Assembly (NCBI GenBank): GCA_016708435.1
Contig: JADJFV010000008.1
Coordinates: forward strand, 62,001-126,000
DNA from: Leptospiraceae bacterium
Lineage (GTDB): Bacteria > Spirochaetota > Leptospiria > Leptospirales > Leptospiraceae
Length of the DNA: 64,000 nucleotides
Reading direction: 5' to 3'
This document shows, in pieces, positions 46,371-54,615 of this stretch (the stretch's first letter is position 1; the number at the start of each line of letters is the position of its first letter). The notes under the pieces are model-generated. The model saw only the letters and a program-made list of their open reading frames with translations, did no database searches and had not been told where the DNA came from. The translations under genes were made by a program, and so were the position numbers.

Positions 46371-47498
46371 GTGAGCGCGTATATACAAAAAATTAAAGCT
46401 GAGTTTTTTCCAATTCGAATTTTGGATAAGTATTTATTTTCCGAATTCTTTTATACCTTCATTGGAACCGTTGTTATGCTTGTGGGGATTTTAATTATCT
46501 CGCAGGTGATGGATAATATGAAGACATTCATTGCTTCTAAAGAGTCCACTCTGCATATTTACCTTTTTCTTTTTTATAATCTTCCGAAAATGGCAACGCT
46601 CGTCTTACCTATGGCGCTTATGTTTTCCGTGTGCTTCGTAGTTGGTCAATTTAGCACAAACAAAGAATTGGTCGCAGCTATGGCGGCTGGCGTTTCATTC
46701 TATCGAATCGTGACTCCTATTTTTGTTTTCGGTGGGTTCATGTGGATATTCATGCTGTTATTGAGTGAAGTAGTGGTTCGCCCTTTCAATACTTTAGCGG
46801 CTTACGAGTATTCACTCATACAAAAAGGTGTTGGAACGAAAACAGACTTAGTCTATCAACTTCATATCAAAGGTAAAGAAGGATTCTATTATGTATATTG
46901 GTATGATGCTCCGACTAAATCAGTTCGCGGTGGGTTTAATTACATTAAACTCAATCAGAAAAATTTAGCGGAATATGTTATTTCTGCGCAGAATGCAAAG
47001 TATAACGAGACGGAGAAGAACTGGAAGCTTGAAAAGATTGAAGAAATCTACTTTGATGAAAAGATGAAGGTTCAAAGTTATACACGCTACAATGAAAAGA
47101 TTTATAATTTTCCTGAGTCAGCGGATTATTTCTCTAAGCCGCGTAAGAAAGTAGAGGAAATGAACTTATTTGAATTATCCGCAGAAATTGAAGTCAGAAA
47201 AAACAAAGGAGTTCCGTTTTCTGACTTAGAAGTAGAGCGTCATGCGATATTTGCAGTTCCCATTATGTGTTTGATTGTTGTAATTATTGGAGCAATCGCA
47301 GGGGCTTACACGACGAAATCTGCAGGTGTAATGTCTTTGGGTATTAGTGTAGGCGTTGTTTTCTTGTATTACATTATGTATTCAACTGGAAAGTCATTGG
47401 GGGAAAATGGGGGTATACCGCCGTGGGTGGCGGTATGGTCTACTTCCATTTTCTTTTTTGGTGTATCTTATTTCTTGTATAAGAAATTTAATCTTTGA
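46371..47498 (+). CDS. LptF/LptG-type (YjgP/YjgQ) permease
   Basis: 375 residues starting at GTG. The fold is LDKYLFSEFFYTFIGT at the N-terminus, TMs near 30, 70 and 105, a periplasmic beta-rich region (~145-275), and three C-terminal TMs (AVPIMCLIVVIIGAIAGAYTTK). This is the LptF/G family that extracts LPS from the inner membrane with LptB. Whether it is F or G cannot be decided here, and no second member is adjacent. It converges with the coiled-coil gene, overlapping by 11 nt. Confidence 0.85.
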   Translation: MSAYIQKIKAEFFPIRILDKYLFSEFFYTFIGTVVMLVGILIISQVMDNMKTFIASKESTLHIYLFLFYNLPKMATLVLPMALMFSVCFVVGQFSTNKELVAAMAAGVSFYRIVTPIFVFGGFMWIFMLLLSEVVVRPFNTLAAYEYSLIQKGVGTKTDLVYQLHIKGKEGFYYVYWYDAPTKSVRGGFNYIKLNQKNLAEYVISAQNAKYNETEKNWKLEKIEEIYFDEKMKVQSYTRYNEKIYNFPESADYFSKPRKKVEEMNLFELSAEIEVRKNKGVPFSDLEVERHAIFAVPIMCLIVVIIGAIAGAYTTKSAGVMSLGISVGVVFLYYIMYSTGKSLGENGGIPPWVAVWSTSIFFFGVSYFLYKKFNL

Positions 47499-48012
47499 TT
47501 AAGCGCTCTACGTTTCTTTGAGAAACATGTGTTACGGGGGGTTGTGACTTCTTGATGCTATTTAGTTTGTCAGCATAATTATCAGATCCGTGTCCTAAGC
47601 CAATGGATTGAATGTTTTCGGATTCAATTTCTACTGTCCTAATTTGCTCGGTTACAAATCTTTTGTGTGCATTTATTTTTTCGACTAACTGTTGCTTTTC
47701 TTGCACGAGTTCATCGATTGATTCAGTGAACAAAGGTGTTGTGCCAAATAAAATACTAGAGAACTCAGAAGGTTGAATGCTTTCCTTTTCTAGAATTCCC
47801 AGTTTAGCTTGCTCTCTTGATAATTCATTTTGTAGCTTGCTAAGTTTACTTTGCAGCACATGGTATTTTGCCTGAATCGATGTGCTAAATACTGTTGACT
47901 CTGTCTGAGGAGTCATGTCGGATAATATTGTTTTGTCTTTGCGGTCTGACGCATTTTTATTTTTGATAATGTTGTCTACAGACGAGATGAAAGTTCCAAT
48001 TGTTAAATTCAT
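47488..48012 (-). CDS. Coiled-coil protein of unknown function
   Basis: 174 residues. Residues ~47-75 (KYHVLQSKLSKLQNELSREQAKLGILEK) and ~98-130 have heptad-like hydrophobics, predicting coiled coils. There is no signal peptide and no recognised domain. An AGGAG-type ribosome-binding site precedes the ATG. The Hpt protein gene is divergently placed 195 nt away. Confidence 0.6.
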   Translation of the reverse strand: MNLTIGTFISSVDNIIKNKNASDRKDKTILSDMTPQTESTVFSTSIQAKYHVLQSKLSKLQNELSREQAKLGILEKESIQPSEFSSILFGTTPLFTESIDELVQEKQQLVEKINAHKRFVTEQIRTVEIESENIQSIGLGHGSDNYADKLNSIKKSQPPVTHVSQRNVERLIKD

Positions 48013-48206
48013 TTTTTTCTCCTGGATCTAAAAATATTCTCCTAAATATTTAGAGATACACCTATCTAACTCATCGGCAAACTTACAGATTCCGCAGAAT
48101 TTTTTTTAAAAAAAAATAAGAATTAGGAGTTTTCTGTTATTTGCCCCTTTTTTATGAATGTTTTTTTGGGAATAATGAATACTATGTCCTTTAACGGGGA
48201 TTTACC

Positions 48207-48554
48207 ATGAATGTAGATTGGGATCGAATAAACTCATTTATCGACGAAGAGAATGCGGAAGAACAAGAATGGCTCAAGGACATGATCGTAACACTCATAT
48301 CTAGCTTTGAAGAGCGGCTAATCGAATTAGACGCAATTATGTCTAAAAAGGACAATGTCGGTCTAATCGCTATACTTCACCAGATGAAGGGGATAGCGTC
48401 AAACTTTGGATTGGAAAGACTTAGGCAAATCATCTCAGCCGCAGAAGTATTTGCTAAAGCGAATAATACAGATTCTGCTCTCAGGGAAGTATTCAAATTA
48501 TCCCCGATTTGGGCTGATACCAAGGCAGAGTTAAAAACAAAATTAGACATCTAA
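48207..48554 (+). CDS. Hpt (histidine phosphotransfer) domain protein
   Basis: 115 residues, all helical, with the phospho-His motif LHQMKGIASNFGL (H58) that defines Hpt domains. It would relay phosphate between a hybrid kinase and a response regulator in the cytoplasm. No kinase or regulator gene is next to it, so it is an orphan relay, possibly serving the many signalling proteins of this region. Confidence 0.85.
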   Translation: MNVDWDRINSFIDEENAEEQEWLKDMIVTLISSFEERLIELDAIMSKKDNVGLIAILHQMKGIASNFGLERLRQIISAAEVFAKANNTDSALREVFKLSPIWADTKAELKTKLDI

Positions 48555-48603
48555 AAAAAAGACTATTTATGTAATCGCTTAGTGCAAGGTGAGTTATGTA
48601 GTA

Positions 48604-48948
48604 TTAGGAAACTATTTTTAACTCTTTAAATAAAATAGGATTTGTTTTGATTATGTATAAAATTCTCTGCGCCGGTCCCTGTGGAATATTTCTTCCTGAT
48701 TCCCAGGCTTCCACTGTTTTTTTAGAAACTCCTAACGCTTTTGCAAAAAGATTTTGAGAAAGATTAATTTTTTTGCGGATAATCTTGATTTCATCCTTCT
48801 TATAGCTAGTCAAGGGCATAATCGACATTTTGTGCTCTACTACGGAGAGTTTATTTCCCTTCGCGTGAGCTAATGCCTGATTTAATCCTTTGATAATACT
48901 TGAGCTGATCTCGGTCGATGTTCTATTTTTTTCTTTTGCTTTTTTCAT
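48604..48948 (-). CDS. HigA-type antitoxin (XRE HTH)
   Basis: 114 residues with an XRE helix-turn-helix at ~60-100 (KINLSQNLFAKALGVSKKTVEAWESGRNIPQGPAQRIL). It lies downstream of the toxin gene and overlaps its end by 26 nt, the usual order for HigBA. It would neutralise the toxin and repress the operon. The ribosome-binding region (GAGGTGACAGGATCAGG) appears to come from repeat-like DNA at the end of the toxin gene. Confidence 0.82.
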   Translation of the reverse strand: MKKAKEKNRTSTEISSSIIKGLNQALAHAKGNKLSVVEHKMSIMPLTSYKKDEIKIIRKKINLSQNLFAKALGVSKKTVEAWESGRNIPQGPAQRILYIIKTNPILFKELKIVS

Positions 48949-49318
48949 TGCCTGATCCTGTCACCTCGAACAGCTTCATCGTGAGAGTTCTATCTTGCTT
49001 CCCACGATACGATTTTGTTCCAGCGTCTTCGCATACTATCGTTATATTGCCAGATAGATTTCTCACACCACCCATTGGCTTAGTCTTAAATCCAACCGCA
49101 AAGCGGTGTTCGAAATTGCTAATTCGAATTCCACCACTCTTGCCCATCCCCGGCAAAGCCCATCTCATTTTTCGTAAACCTCCCGTTCCAGAAATAACTT
49201 TTCCATATTGCGGGTTTACTATTAAAAATGTTTCTAATTCTCTTAAATCCCCATCGTCAAATCCAATGCCTTTCCATAAAGTATCGAATTCCTTCAGTGA
49301 AAAAAAAATTCTTGTCAC
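48923..49318 (-). CDS. HigB/RelE-type toxin with an abnormal C-terminal tail
   Basis: 131 residues. The N-terminal half is typical of RelE/HigB: FLIVNPQYGKVISGTGGLRKMRWALPGMGKSGGIRI (about residues 31-66). In the family the chain then continues with short strands and an Ala-Lys-Asn motif near residue 95. Here it instead reads through ~160 nt resembling the intergenic GTCA...TGACA repeats (48959-49116), giving a basic tail (KSKRKK). The expected C-terminal catalytic residues are absent, so toxin activity is doubtful. Confidence 0.68.
   Translation of the reverse strand: MTRIFFSLKEFDTLWKGIGFDDGDLRELETFLIVNPQYGKVISGTGGLRKMRWALPGMGKSGGIRISNFEHRFAVGFKTKPMGGVRNLSGNITIVCEDAGTKSYRGKQDRTLTMKLFEVTGSGNEKSKRKK
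48959..49116 (-). repeat. Repeat-like insertion in the toxin gene 3' part
   Basis: On the minus strand this segment contains ATTTCGAAC ... GTGAGAAATCTATC ... GTTCGAGGTGACAGG. The intergenic element at 61035-61180 contains ATTTCGAAC ... GTGAGAAATCTATC ... GTTCGGGGTGACAGG in the same order and at similar spacing. The match is by eye and partial. Confidence 0.5.
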
Positions 49319-49356
49319 AAAAATACTCTATCCTACTCAGTAGGGTTGAGTCAAGT

Positions 49357-49902
49357 TTAATTTTCTGGATCACTTTGTTTCCCATTTAGAAAGGGATACT
49401 TCTTTAATGCATTTTCAAAATCAAGTCTAGTCTTGAATGGCCAAAATTCGAAATCGCCAGTTTGTTTGAAAAGTTCAAATTCTTCTTCTCTTTTCAATCT
49501 TAAATTCTTAGAATGTTTTCCTAAAGTTAGAAAATTTTTGATAATATCTTTAAAGGTGATAACGGGAATTGATGCTTTAAAATAATCCCATTGGTATTCC
49601 TGTTCAGAATGCAAAAATAAAATAATCCGCGCAACTTCTTTCATTTCTTCATCGGAAAGTTTATACTTTTTAATCATTTTATGAAAATGCACATCGCTAT
49701 ACAAGCACCAAGAATATTCCAGAATTGGTCTCATCGTTCCATCATCAACGGAGCATTCTTTTGCTCTGTAATATTGTTCAGGGAGCCAACCATAAGTTAC
49801 ATCATCAGCAAGCCTATCTTCAAATTCTTGATTCCAAATTTGTCCAGTACATAAGTGTCTCAAATGCATTGCTAGTTTTTGACGTCTTTCATTGTCTATC
49901 AT
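49357..49902 (-). CDS. Hypothetical protein
   Basis: 181 residues, probably helical and cytoplasmic, without a signal peptide. The N-terminus is MIDNERRQKLAMHLRHLCTGQIWNQEFED, and the middle contains RPILEYSWCLYSDVHFHKM and ARIILFLHSEQEYQWDYF. Trp/Tyr/Phe content is high. I do not recognise the family. It sits upstream of the toxin-antitoxin pair, 39 nt from the toxin start, so co-transcription is possible. Confidence 0.65.
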   Translation of the reverse strand: MIDNERRQKLAMHLRHLCTGQIWNQEFEDRLADDVTYGWLPEQYYRAKECSVDDGTMRPILEYSWCLYSDVHFHKMIKKYKLSDEEMKEVARIILFLHSEQEYQWDYFKASIPVITFKDIIKNFLTLGKHSKNLRLKREEEFELFKQTGDFEFWPFKTRLDFENALKKYPFLNGKQSDPEN

Positions 49903-50288
49903 AACGAATCATCTCTTGTATAAAATTGTATTTCCATTGTTTAGAAATTTAGTCAACTTTAAATATTATCATGTAGCTAAAGTCCATTTACCCCTATCTT
50001 CGTGCTTGCACTGAGCTTGTCGAATGTGTCAGCGATCGACTCGTCGTCAATAATTTTTGCATAAAAATTATTGACGGTAGAGGAGAGCGCGACCTGCGAT
50101 TTATTGCGATTAAAGTCGCAGGGGACACCCGAAATTATTATCTGCACAAATTGACATGCTGGATAGAAAATATAACATCGGTGCACTCGGTGTTCATCGG
50201 TGGTATTCTTTTAAAGTGTTCTCTGTGGCAATTTTTTAACTAGAATTCCTACCCCTTTCAAAAATCTTGGATGCAAAAGGAATTATAT
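49903..50288. repeat. Intergenic repeat cluster with hairpins
   Basis: This 386-nt gap contains a perfect 14-bp hairpin with a GCAT loop at 50045-50076 (arms CGTCAATAATTTTT / AAAAATTATTGACG). It also has a 7-bp hairpin at 50093-50122 and a fourth, longer copy of the CTCTGTG-type repeat at 50178-50237. The segment near 50010-50030 (TGAGCTTGTCGAATGTGTC) resembles the TGTCGAA repeats seen elsewhere. No gene is evident. Confidence 0.6.
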
Positions 50289-51785
50289 ATGATAAAAATC
50301 TTTGGAGTGCATAAATCATTTGGAAGTCAGTTGTTATTTGATGACTTGAGTGTGGCAGTAAATCGTGGGGAAAAAGTAGGATTAGTCGGAAGAAATGGTC
50401 ACGGCAAATCGACGTTATTCCAAATGATTTTAGGAAACGTTGAGCCCGATAAGGGAACCGTTCAAATTCCAAAGAATTATAAAATTGGTCATCTAGATCA
50501 GCACTTGAAATTTACAAAACCAACCGTGCTAGAAGAATGCTCTCTCGGTCTTCCTGAAGGCGAAGAATATGAAACATGGCAAGTCGAGAAAATTCTTTTT
50601 GGTCTTGGATTTTCAGAAGCGGATATGGAGAGAAGCCCAAATGATTTTTCTGGTGGTTACCAGATTCGAATGAACCTTGCAAAACTTTTAGTATCAAGAC
50701 CAGACATGCTAATGCTCGACGAGCCAAATAACTATCTCGATATCGTAACGATTCGTTGGCTTGAAGAATTTTTACGCGAATGGGAAGGGGAGATAATCCT
50801 TGTTACCCACGATAGAAGTTTTATGGATGCAGTCGTTTCACACGTTGTTGCCATTCACCGCACCAAAGCGATTAAAGTTCAGGGAGATACAGAAAAATTA
50901 TACACTCAGATCAATGAAGCAGAAGAGCTTTATGAAAAGACCCGTCTCAATGAAGCCAAGAAACGCAAGCAAGAAGAAATCTTCATTGCCAAGTTTAAGG
51001 CTAAAGCAAGTTTTGCGAGCCGCACCCAGTCCCGTGTGAAGAAACTTGAGAAACAGGGTGAGATGAAAGCGTTAGACGTAATAGAAGATTTGGATTTATT
51101 TTTTAATGCTGCTCCCTTTGGGGCTAGTCAGATGTTATCCTCTGATGGAATTTCTTTTTCTTATACCGGAAAAGCTCCTTTCTTAGTGGAAGATTTTACA
51201 CTCAGCGTAGGCAAGAGAGATAGAATTTGTATCATCGGTAAAAACGGAAAAGGAAAATCTACACTTCTAAAAGTTCTTGCCGGCGAATTACAGCCAGTAT
51301 CCGGCACAGTCAACAAGCATCCATCTCTAAAAGAAGGCTACTTCGGACAAACCAACAAGCTAGACATGGATGATAGCAATACGGTTGTAGAAGAAATCAA
51401 AAGTGCAGATAAATCCTGCACAGAAAGCATTGCTCGCAATATCGCAGGTGGTCTTATGTTCTCGGGAGACACTGCCTTAAAGAAAATAAAAGTTCTTTCG
51501 GGTGGAGAAAAAAGTCGTGTGCTCTTAGGGAAAATCCTTGTTACCCCCTCAAACTTATTATTTCTCGATGAGCCAACCAATCACTTGGACATGCAATCGT
51601 GCGATTCTTTAATTGAAGCAATTGACCAGTTTGATGGTTCTGTAATCATGGTTTCCCACAACGAAATGCATTTGCGAGCCGTTGCCACAAAGCTAATCGT
51701 ATTTGATAAAAATACAATTAGCATATATGACGGTGGATACGATGACTTCTTAACTGATGTTGGTTGGTCAGACGAAGATATCTAA
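50289..51785 (+). CDS. ABC-F family ATPase
   Basis: 498 residues from the ATG at 50289, chosen for AAAGGA 7-12 nt upstream. Two nucleotide-binding domains are present: Walker A GRNGHGKSTL with FSGGYQIRMNL and LMLDEPNNYLD in the first; GKNGKGKSTL with LSGGEKSRVLLG and LFLDEPTNHLD in the second. A charged linker (LYEKTRLNEAKKRKQEE) separates them, and there are no membrane spans. ABC-F proteins act on the ribosome, in translation control or antibiotic protection. Which subfamily is not clear. Confidence 0.92.
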   Translation: MIKIFGVHKSFGSQLLFDDLSVAVNRGEKVGLVGRNGHGKSTLFQMILGNVEPDKGTVQIPKNYKIGHLDQHLKFTKPTVLEECSLGLPEGEEYETWQVEKILFGLGFSEADMERSPNDFSGGYQIRMNLAKLLVSRPDMLMLDEPNNYLDIVTIRWLEEFLREWEGEIILVTHDRSFMDAVVSHVVAIHRTKAIKVQGDTEKLYTQINEAEELYEKTRLNEAKKRKQEEIFIAKFKAKASFASRTQSRVKKLEKQGEMKALDVIEDLDLFFNAAPFGASQMLSSDGISFSYTGKAPFLVEDFTLSVGKRDRICIIGKNGKGKSTLLKVLAGELQPVSGTVNKHPSLKEGYFGQTNKLDMDDSNTVVEEIKSADKSCTESIARNIAGGLMFSGDTALKKIKVLSGGEKSRVLLGKILVTPSNLLFLDEPTNHLDMQSCDSLIEAIDQFDGSVIMVSHNEMHLRAVATKLIVFDKNTISIYDGGYDDFLTDVGWSDEDI

Positions 51786-52912
51786 AAAATCCCTTTCCAT
51801 TTTAGAAGTCCTGCAATTCCAAGCACTGGCAGTCCATAAAAAAGATTTTCCGGTGTTTTAGAAATTGCTTGAAAGTATGATTCATTCGAAAGAGAAATTT
51901 TAAAGGATTTTTCTTTCGCATAACGTCTTTCGTGTTCCTGAAATAATACAGGCCAGCCGGATGGAAGGATATATAGCAGCTTATCTAGATTATCCCGCCA
52001 AGTATCGCCTAACTCTTCTAACCAATAAGGATCTTTTCCGTATTCTTCCACAGCCATATCTAGTTCTGTTTGCATTTGAAATTGAACCGTATCTCGCAAG
52101 AAATGAATTTCTTTTTTCTTTAATTTTTCAATCGGCTTATCAGTCATTTCATAAACCTTAATCGTCTTTCCCCGGAAATAGGTAAGCTTAGAAGGCATTC
52201 CAAAATAATAAATCCAGGGTTGCAATGCGACTAACGGTGTGATAGGTCCTACCGGTAAAAATGGAATTCCAATTTTATTCACAAGCTTATTAAGTTCATC
52301 GTTTCGATAACTATAAGGATTGATGTATTCGCCATTAACCACTGACACAGGAACAATATCCGTTTTATACTTGATTGCCATTCGAATAAAAGAGCTAGAA
52401 AATTGTTGTAGTTGGTATCGTTTGTCAAAACCTTTTCCGATTCCTGCAATTCCTTCTGGATAGATTAATACATTAGAATCTTTCAAATTCATCATCGTAT
52501 CAAAATTTTCCAGAGTTGCGTCTACTCCGCCGACTCTCCTCCAAAAATCATCTACAAAATAAGGCTGCATATAACGGGAAGCGGATAACGCAGGAGCAGT
52601 GAGTGCTCTGAGAGAATTCTTGATTTGAAAGTTATTCTTTTGAAAAATTCTACCTACAAAAATAATTGCATCCCAGGGAAAAGTCATTCCGGAGTGATTC
52701 GAAATATAGATCACCGGCGAATCGGGATTATTCCTTTCCGGAACTGTTTCAAAATTGATTAGTCTGGAACGAAAATAATATTTATCAATGGGATCTAAGA
52801 TATTGATCGCCATGCTTTTGAGATAATCAAAATCAAAGTGTTTGTTGATTGCGTCGAGGTTGGAAGGATTTGACTCCGAGCTATTCAATGTTTTCTTTAA
52901 GTGTATATCCAT
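51782..52912 (-). CDS. PlsC-like acyltransferase
   Basis: 376 residues. Motif I is IYISNHSGMTFPWDA (His and Asp separated by a longer gap, as in the NHxGxLPxDA subgroup), and motif III is VLIYPEGIAGIGKGFDKRYQLQQF. It probably acylates glycerolipid at the membrane. It is unrelated at sequence level to the duplicated acyltransferase at 13505. Its stop overlaps the ABC-F end by 4 nt in convergent orientation, and the PilZ gene lies 3 nt upstream. Confidence 0.8.
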   Translation of the reverse strand: MDIHLKKTLNSSESNPSNLDAINKHFDFDYLKSMAINILDPIDKYYFRSRLINFETVPERNNPDSPVIYISNHSGMTFPWDAIIFVGRIFQKNNFQIKNSLRALTAPALSASRYMQPYFVDDFWRRVGGVDATLENFDTMMNLKDSNVLIYPEGIAGIGKGFDKRYQLQQFSSSFIRMAIKYKTDIVPVSVVNGEYINPYSYRNDELNKLVNKIGIPFLPVGPITPLVALQPWIYYFGMPSKLTYFRGKTIKVYEMTDKPIEKLKKKEIHFLRDTVQFQMQTELDMAVEEYGKDPYWLEELGDTWRDNLDKLLYILPSGWPVLFQEHERRYAKEKSFKISLSNESYFQAISKTPENLFYGLPVLGIAGLLKWKGIF

Positions 52913-52915
52913 GGC

Positions 52916-53323
52916 TCAGTCCTTTAAATAATTAAATTTGATATAATCAAAATCAGCTAGCGACAACTCTTCATTAAACGCTATATTAAGTGAAGTAGCG
53001 AAATTAAGATTCTTTCCGATTTTTAAAAGATGTTTGCGATTACTGCTTAGAGGTTTTGATGTTCTTACAGTGCCATCTTTTTCAAAGGTTCGGTCTTTAA
53101 TTATAAACGAAATTTTAATTTTGTCACCCACTGAGTGTTTTAGAATCGACATAGCCATGACTCCGCCGGTTCCAATATTTTGTATGTAACAGTCTTTTTC
53201 TATCTCACCATTTTCATTTTTAAAATCGCTGAATGCTTCAAGCGAGAATCGCGGGGCTTTTCTTTTTTCTGAAAAATTATTTGCCATATATGTAGTCCTT
53301 GTATTCCGATTATCAATCGACAA
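52916..53323 (-). CDS. PilZ domain protein
   Basis: 135 residues covering one PilZ domain. The RxxxR-like KRKAPRFSLEAF and the (D/N)xSxxG-like IQNIGTGGVMA motifs are present, the second slightly diverged. PilZ domains bind cyclic di-GMP to control motility or envelope functions. The start is uncertain: MANNFSEKRKAPRF (residue 13) is equally possible. It lies 3 nt upstream of the acyltransferase and is probably co-transcribed. Confidence 0.8.
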   Translation of the reverse strand: MSIDNRNTRTTYMANNFSEKRKAPRFSLEAFSDFKNENGEIEKDCYIQNIGTGGVMAMSILKHSVGDKIKISFIIKDRTFEKDGTVRTSKPLSSNRKHLLKIGKNLNFATSLNIAFNEELSLADFDYIKFNYLKD

Positions 53324-53441
53324 TGGAATCTAAGTTACAACCTAGAAAATAAGTTTAAAAATTGCAAGATAAATAGAAAAATTTATTCGATTCAAATTCT
53401 TGGTTTGTGCAGTGTTGATTTTAAATATCAGTTTTTAATTG

Positions 53442-53474
53442 TATCGGATCGGTTGATAAATGACTTATCCGATA
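53442..53474. promoter_or_regulatory. Distal operator of the fic gene
   Basis: Half sites TATCGGAT (53442-53449) and ATCCGATA (53467-53474) in inverted orientation, 17 nt apart. They match the half sites of the proximal operator. Confidence 0.6.
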
Positions 53475-53489
53475 TAGTATTATATTTTC

Positions 53490-53517
53490 TTGACTCTGTA
53501 TCGGATAGGCATAATTT
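53490..53517 (+). promoter_or_regulatory. Predicted fic promoter
   Basis: TTGACT (53490-53495) and TAATTT (53512-53517) spaced 16 nt. The left arm of the proximal operator lies inside the spacer, and the right arm lies at the expected transcription start, which fits repression. Confidence 0.5.
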
Positions 53518-53532
53518 TGACCTATCCGATAC
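53498..53532. promoter_or_regulatory. Proximal operator of the fic gene (12-bp perfect arms)
   Basis: GTATCGGATAGG (53498-53509) and CCTATCCGATAC (53521-53532) are exact inverted repeats with an 11-nt spacer, ending 8 nt before the fic ATG at 53541. Confidence 0.75.
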
Positions 53533-53540
53533 GATACAAT

Positions 53541-54464
53541 ATGAAACCAAAATTACTCAAAAGTCTACTTGGTAAGAAAAAAGAATTAGATAAATACCGA
53601 CCTCTAGATAAAGCAATTGTAGACAAATTACGAGAACAGTTTTTGGTTGAATGGACATACAATTCCAATGCCATTGAAGGAAATACTCTTACGTTACAAG
53701 AAACCGAGCTAGTTTTAAGAAATGGAATTACCATTGGAAATAAAAGTCTGCGGGAACATTTTGAAGTAATTAATCACAAAGCAGGAATTGATTTTATTTA
53801 CAATACAATCAAAAAGAAAACCAAATTAAGTAAAACTTTAATTCTAAATTTGCATGAATTGATTCTTACAAAGATAGATGATGAGAACGCGGGAGTTTTT
53901 AGGAGAACACAGGTTCGAATTTTAGGCTCAAGGCATATTCCGCCTAATCCTCTAAAGATTAACTCACTCATTGAAGACATGGTCGGTTGGTATTACGAGC
54001 ATTATCCGCAGATGTCTGTTCCAGAGCTTGCCGCCTGGGTTCATTTTAAGTTTGTCCATATTCACCCCTTTATCGATGGGAATGGAAGAACAGCAAGGCT
54101 TATCATGAATTTGATTCTAATGCAACATGGTTATCCGCCGGCAGTAATTTTACATCTAGACAGAAAAAAATACTACCGAGTATTAAGAGAAGCAGATTCA
54201 GATAAATTTGATTCGTATATGGATTTTATTGGGAGGTCAATTGAGAGATCTCTCATTATTTATTTACAAGCGGTTACTCCCGTTAAGCCGAAGTCGAAGC
54301 AGGGATATATTTCTTTAAGTGAGGCAACAAAGTATTGCGATTATTCGATGGAGTATCTCTCACTACTTGCTAGAAAAGGAAGATTACCCGCAGTCAAATT
54401 AAATCGAAATTGGATGACTACGCGTGAGGCGGTAGAGAATTATATAGCAGAACTAGGAAAATAG
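53541..54464 (+). CDS. Fic family protein with C-terminal DNA-binding (excisionase-like) domain
   Basis: 307 residues from the ATG at 53541; an upstream frame from 53490 would run through the operator. An N-terminal inhibitory motif TYNSNAIEGN (around residues 39-48) precedes the Fic core, whose catalytic motif is HPFIDGNGRTAR (H175). The last ~60 residues (YISLSEATKYCDYSMEYLSLLARKGRLPAVKLNRNWMTTREAV) form a MerR/excisionase-like helix-turn-helix. It would transfer AMP to a target protein and probably binds its own promoter repeats. No separate antitoxin gene is adjacent. Confidence 0.9.
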   Translation: MKPKLLKSLLGKKKELDKYRPLDKAIVDKLREQFLVEWTYNSNAIEGNTLTLQETELVLRNGITIGNKSLREHFEVINHKAGIDFIYNTIKKKTKLSKTLILNLHELILTKIDDENAGVFRRTQVRILGSRHIPPNPLKINSLIEDMVGWYYEHYPQMSVPELAAWVHFKFVHIHPFIDGNGRTARLIMNLILMQHGYPPAVILHLDRKKYYRVLREADSDKFDSYMDFIGRSIERSLIIYLQAVTPVKPKSKQGYISLSEATKYCDYSMEYLSLLARKGRLPAVKLNRNWMTTREAVENYIAELGK

Positions 54465-54517
54465 AGTTGTATTTGACTTATAGACTTAGTTAAAAAAACA
54501 ATACGATAGAGAATAAA

Positions 54518-54585
54518 TGTCATGGTGAGTTTGTCGAATTCAATCTCTATCAAATAAACCCGTTCGACAGGCACAGGGTGACATT
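54518..54585. repeat. ATGTCA/TGACAT-bounded palindromic repeat element
   Basis: 68 nt with inverted ends ATGTCA and TGACAT. Inside are TTGTCGAA and TTCGACAG, also inverted. It lies between the fic gene and a lipoprotein gene. Confidence 0.65.
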
Positions 54586-54615
54586 TTTACCCAATTCATA
54601 ATTAAGGAAATTAAA

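Noticed and set aside
48918..49343. 141-aa plus-strand ORF
   Set aside because: It is antisense to the toxin-antitoxin pair, which has clear motifs on the minus strand.
49977..50186. 69-aa minus-strand ORF
   Set aside because: It lies across hairpins and dispersed repeats and lacks a ribosome-binding site.
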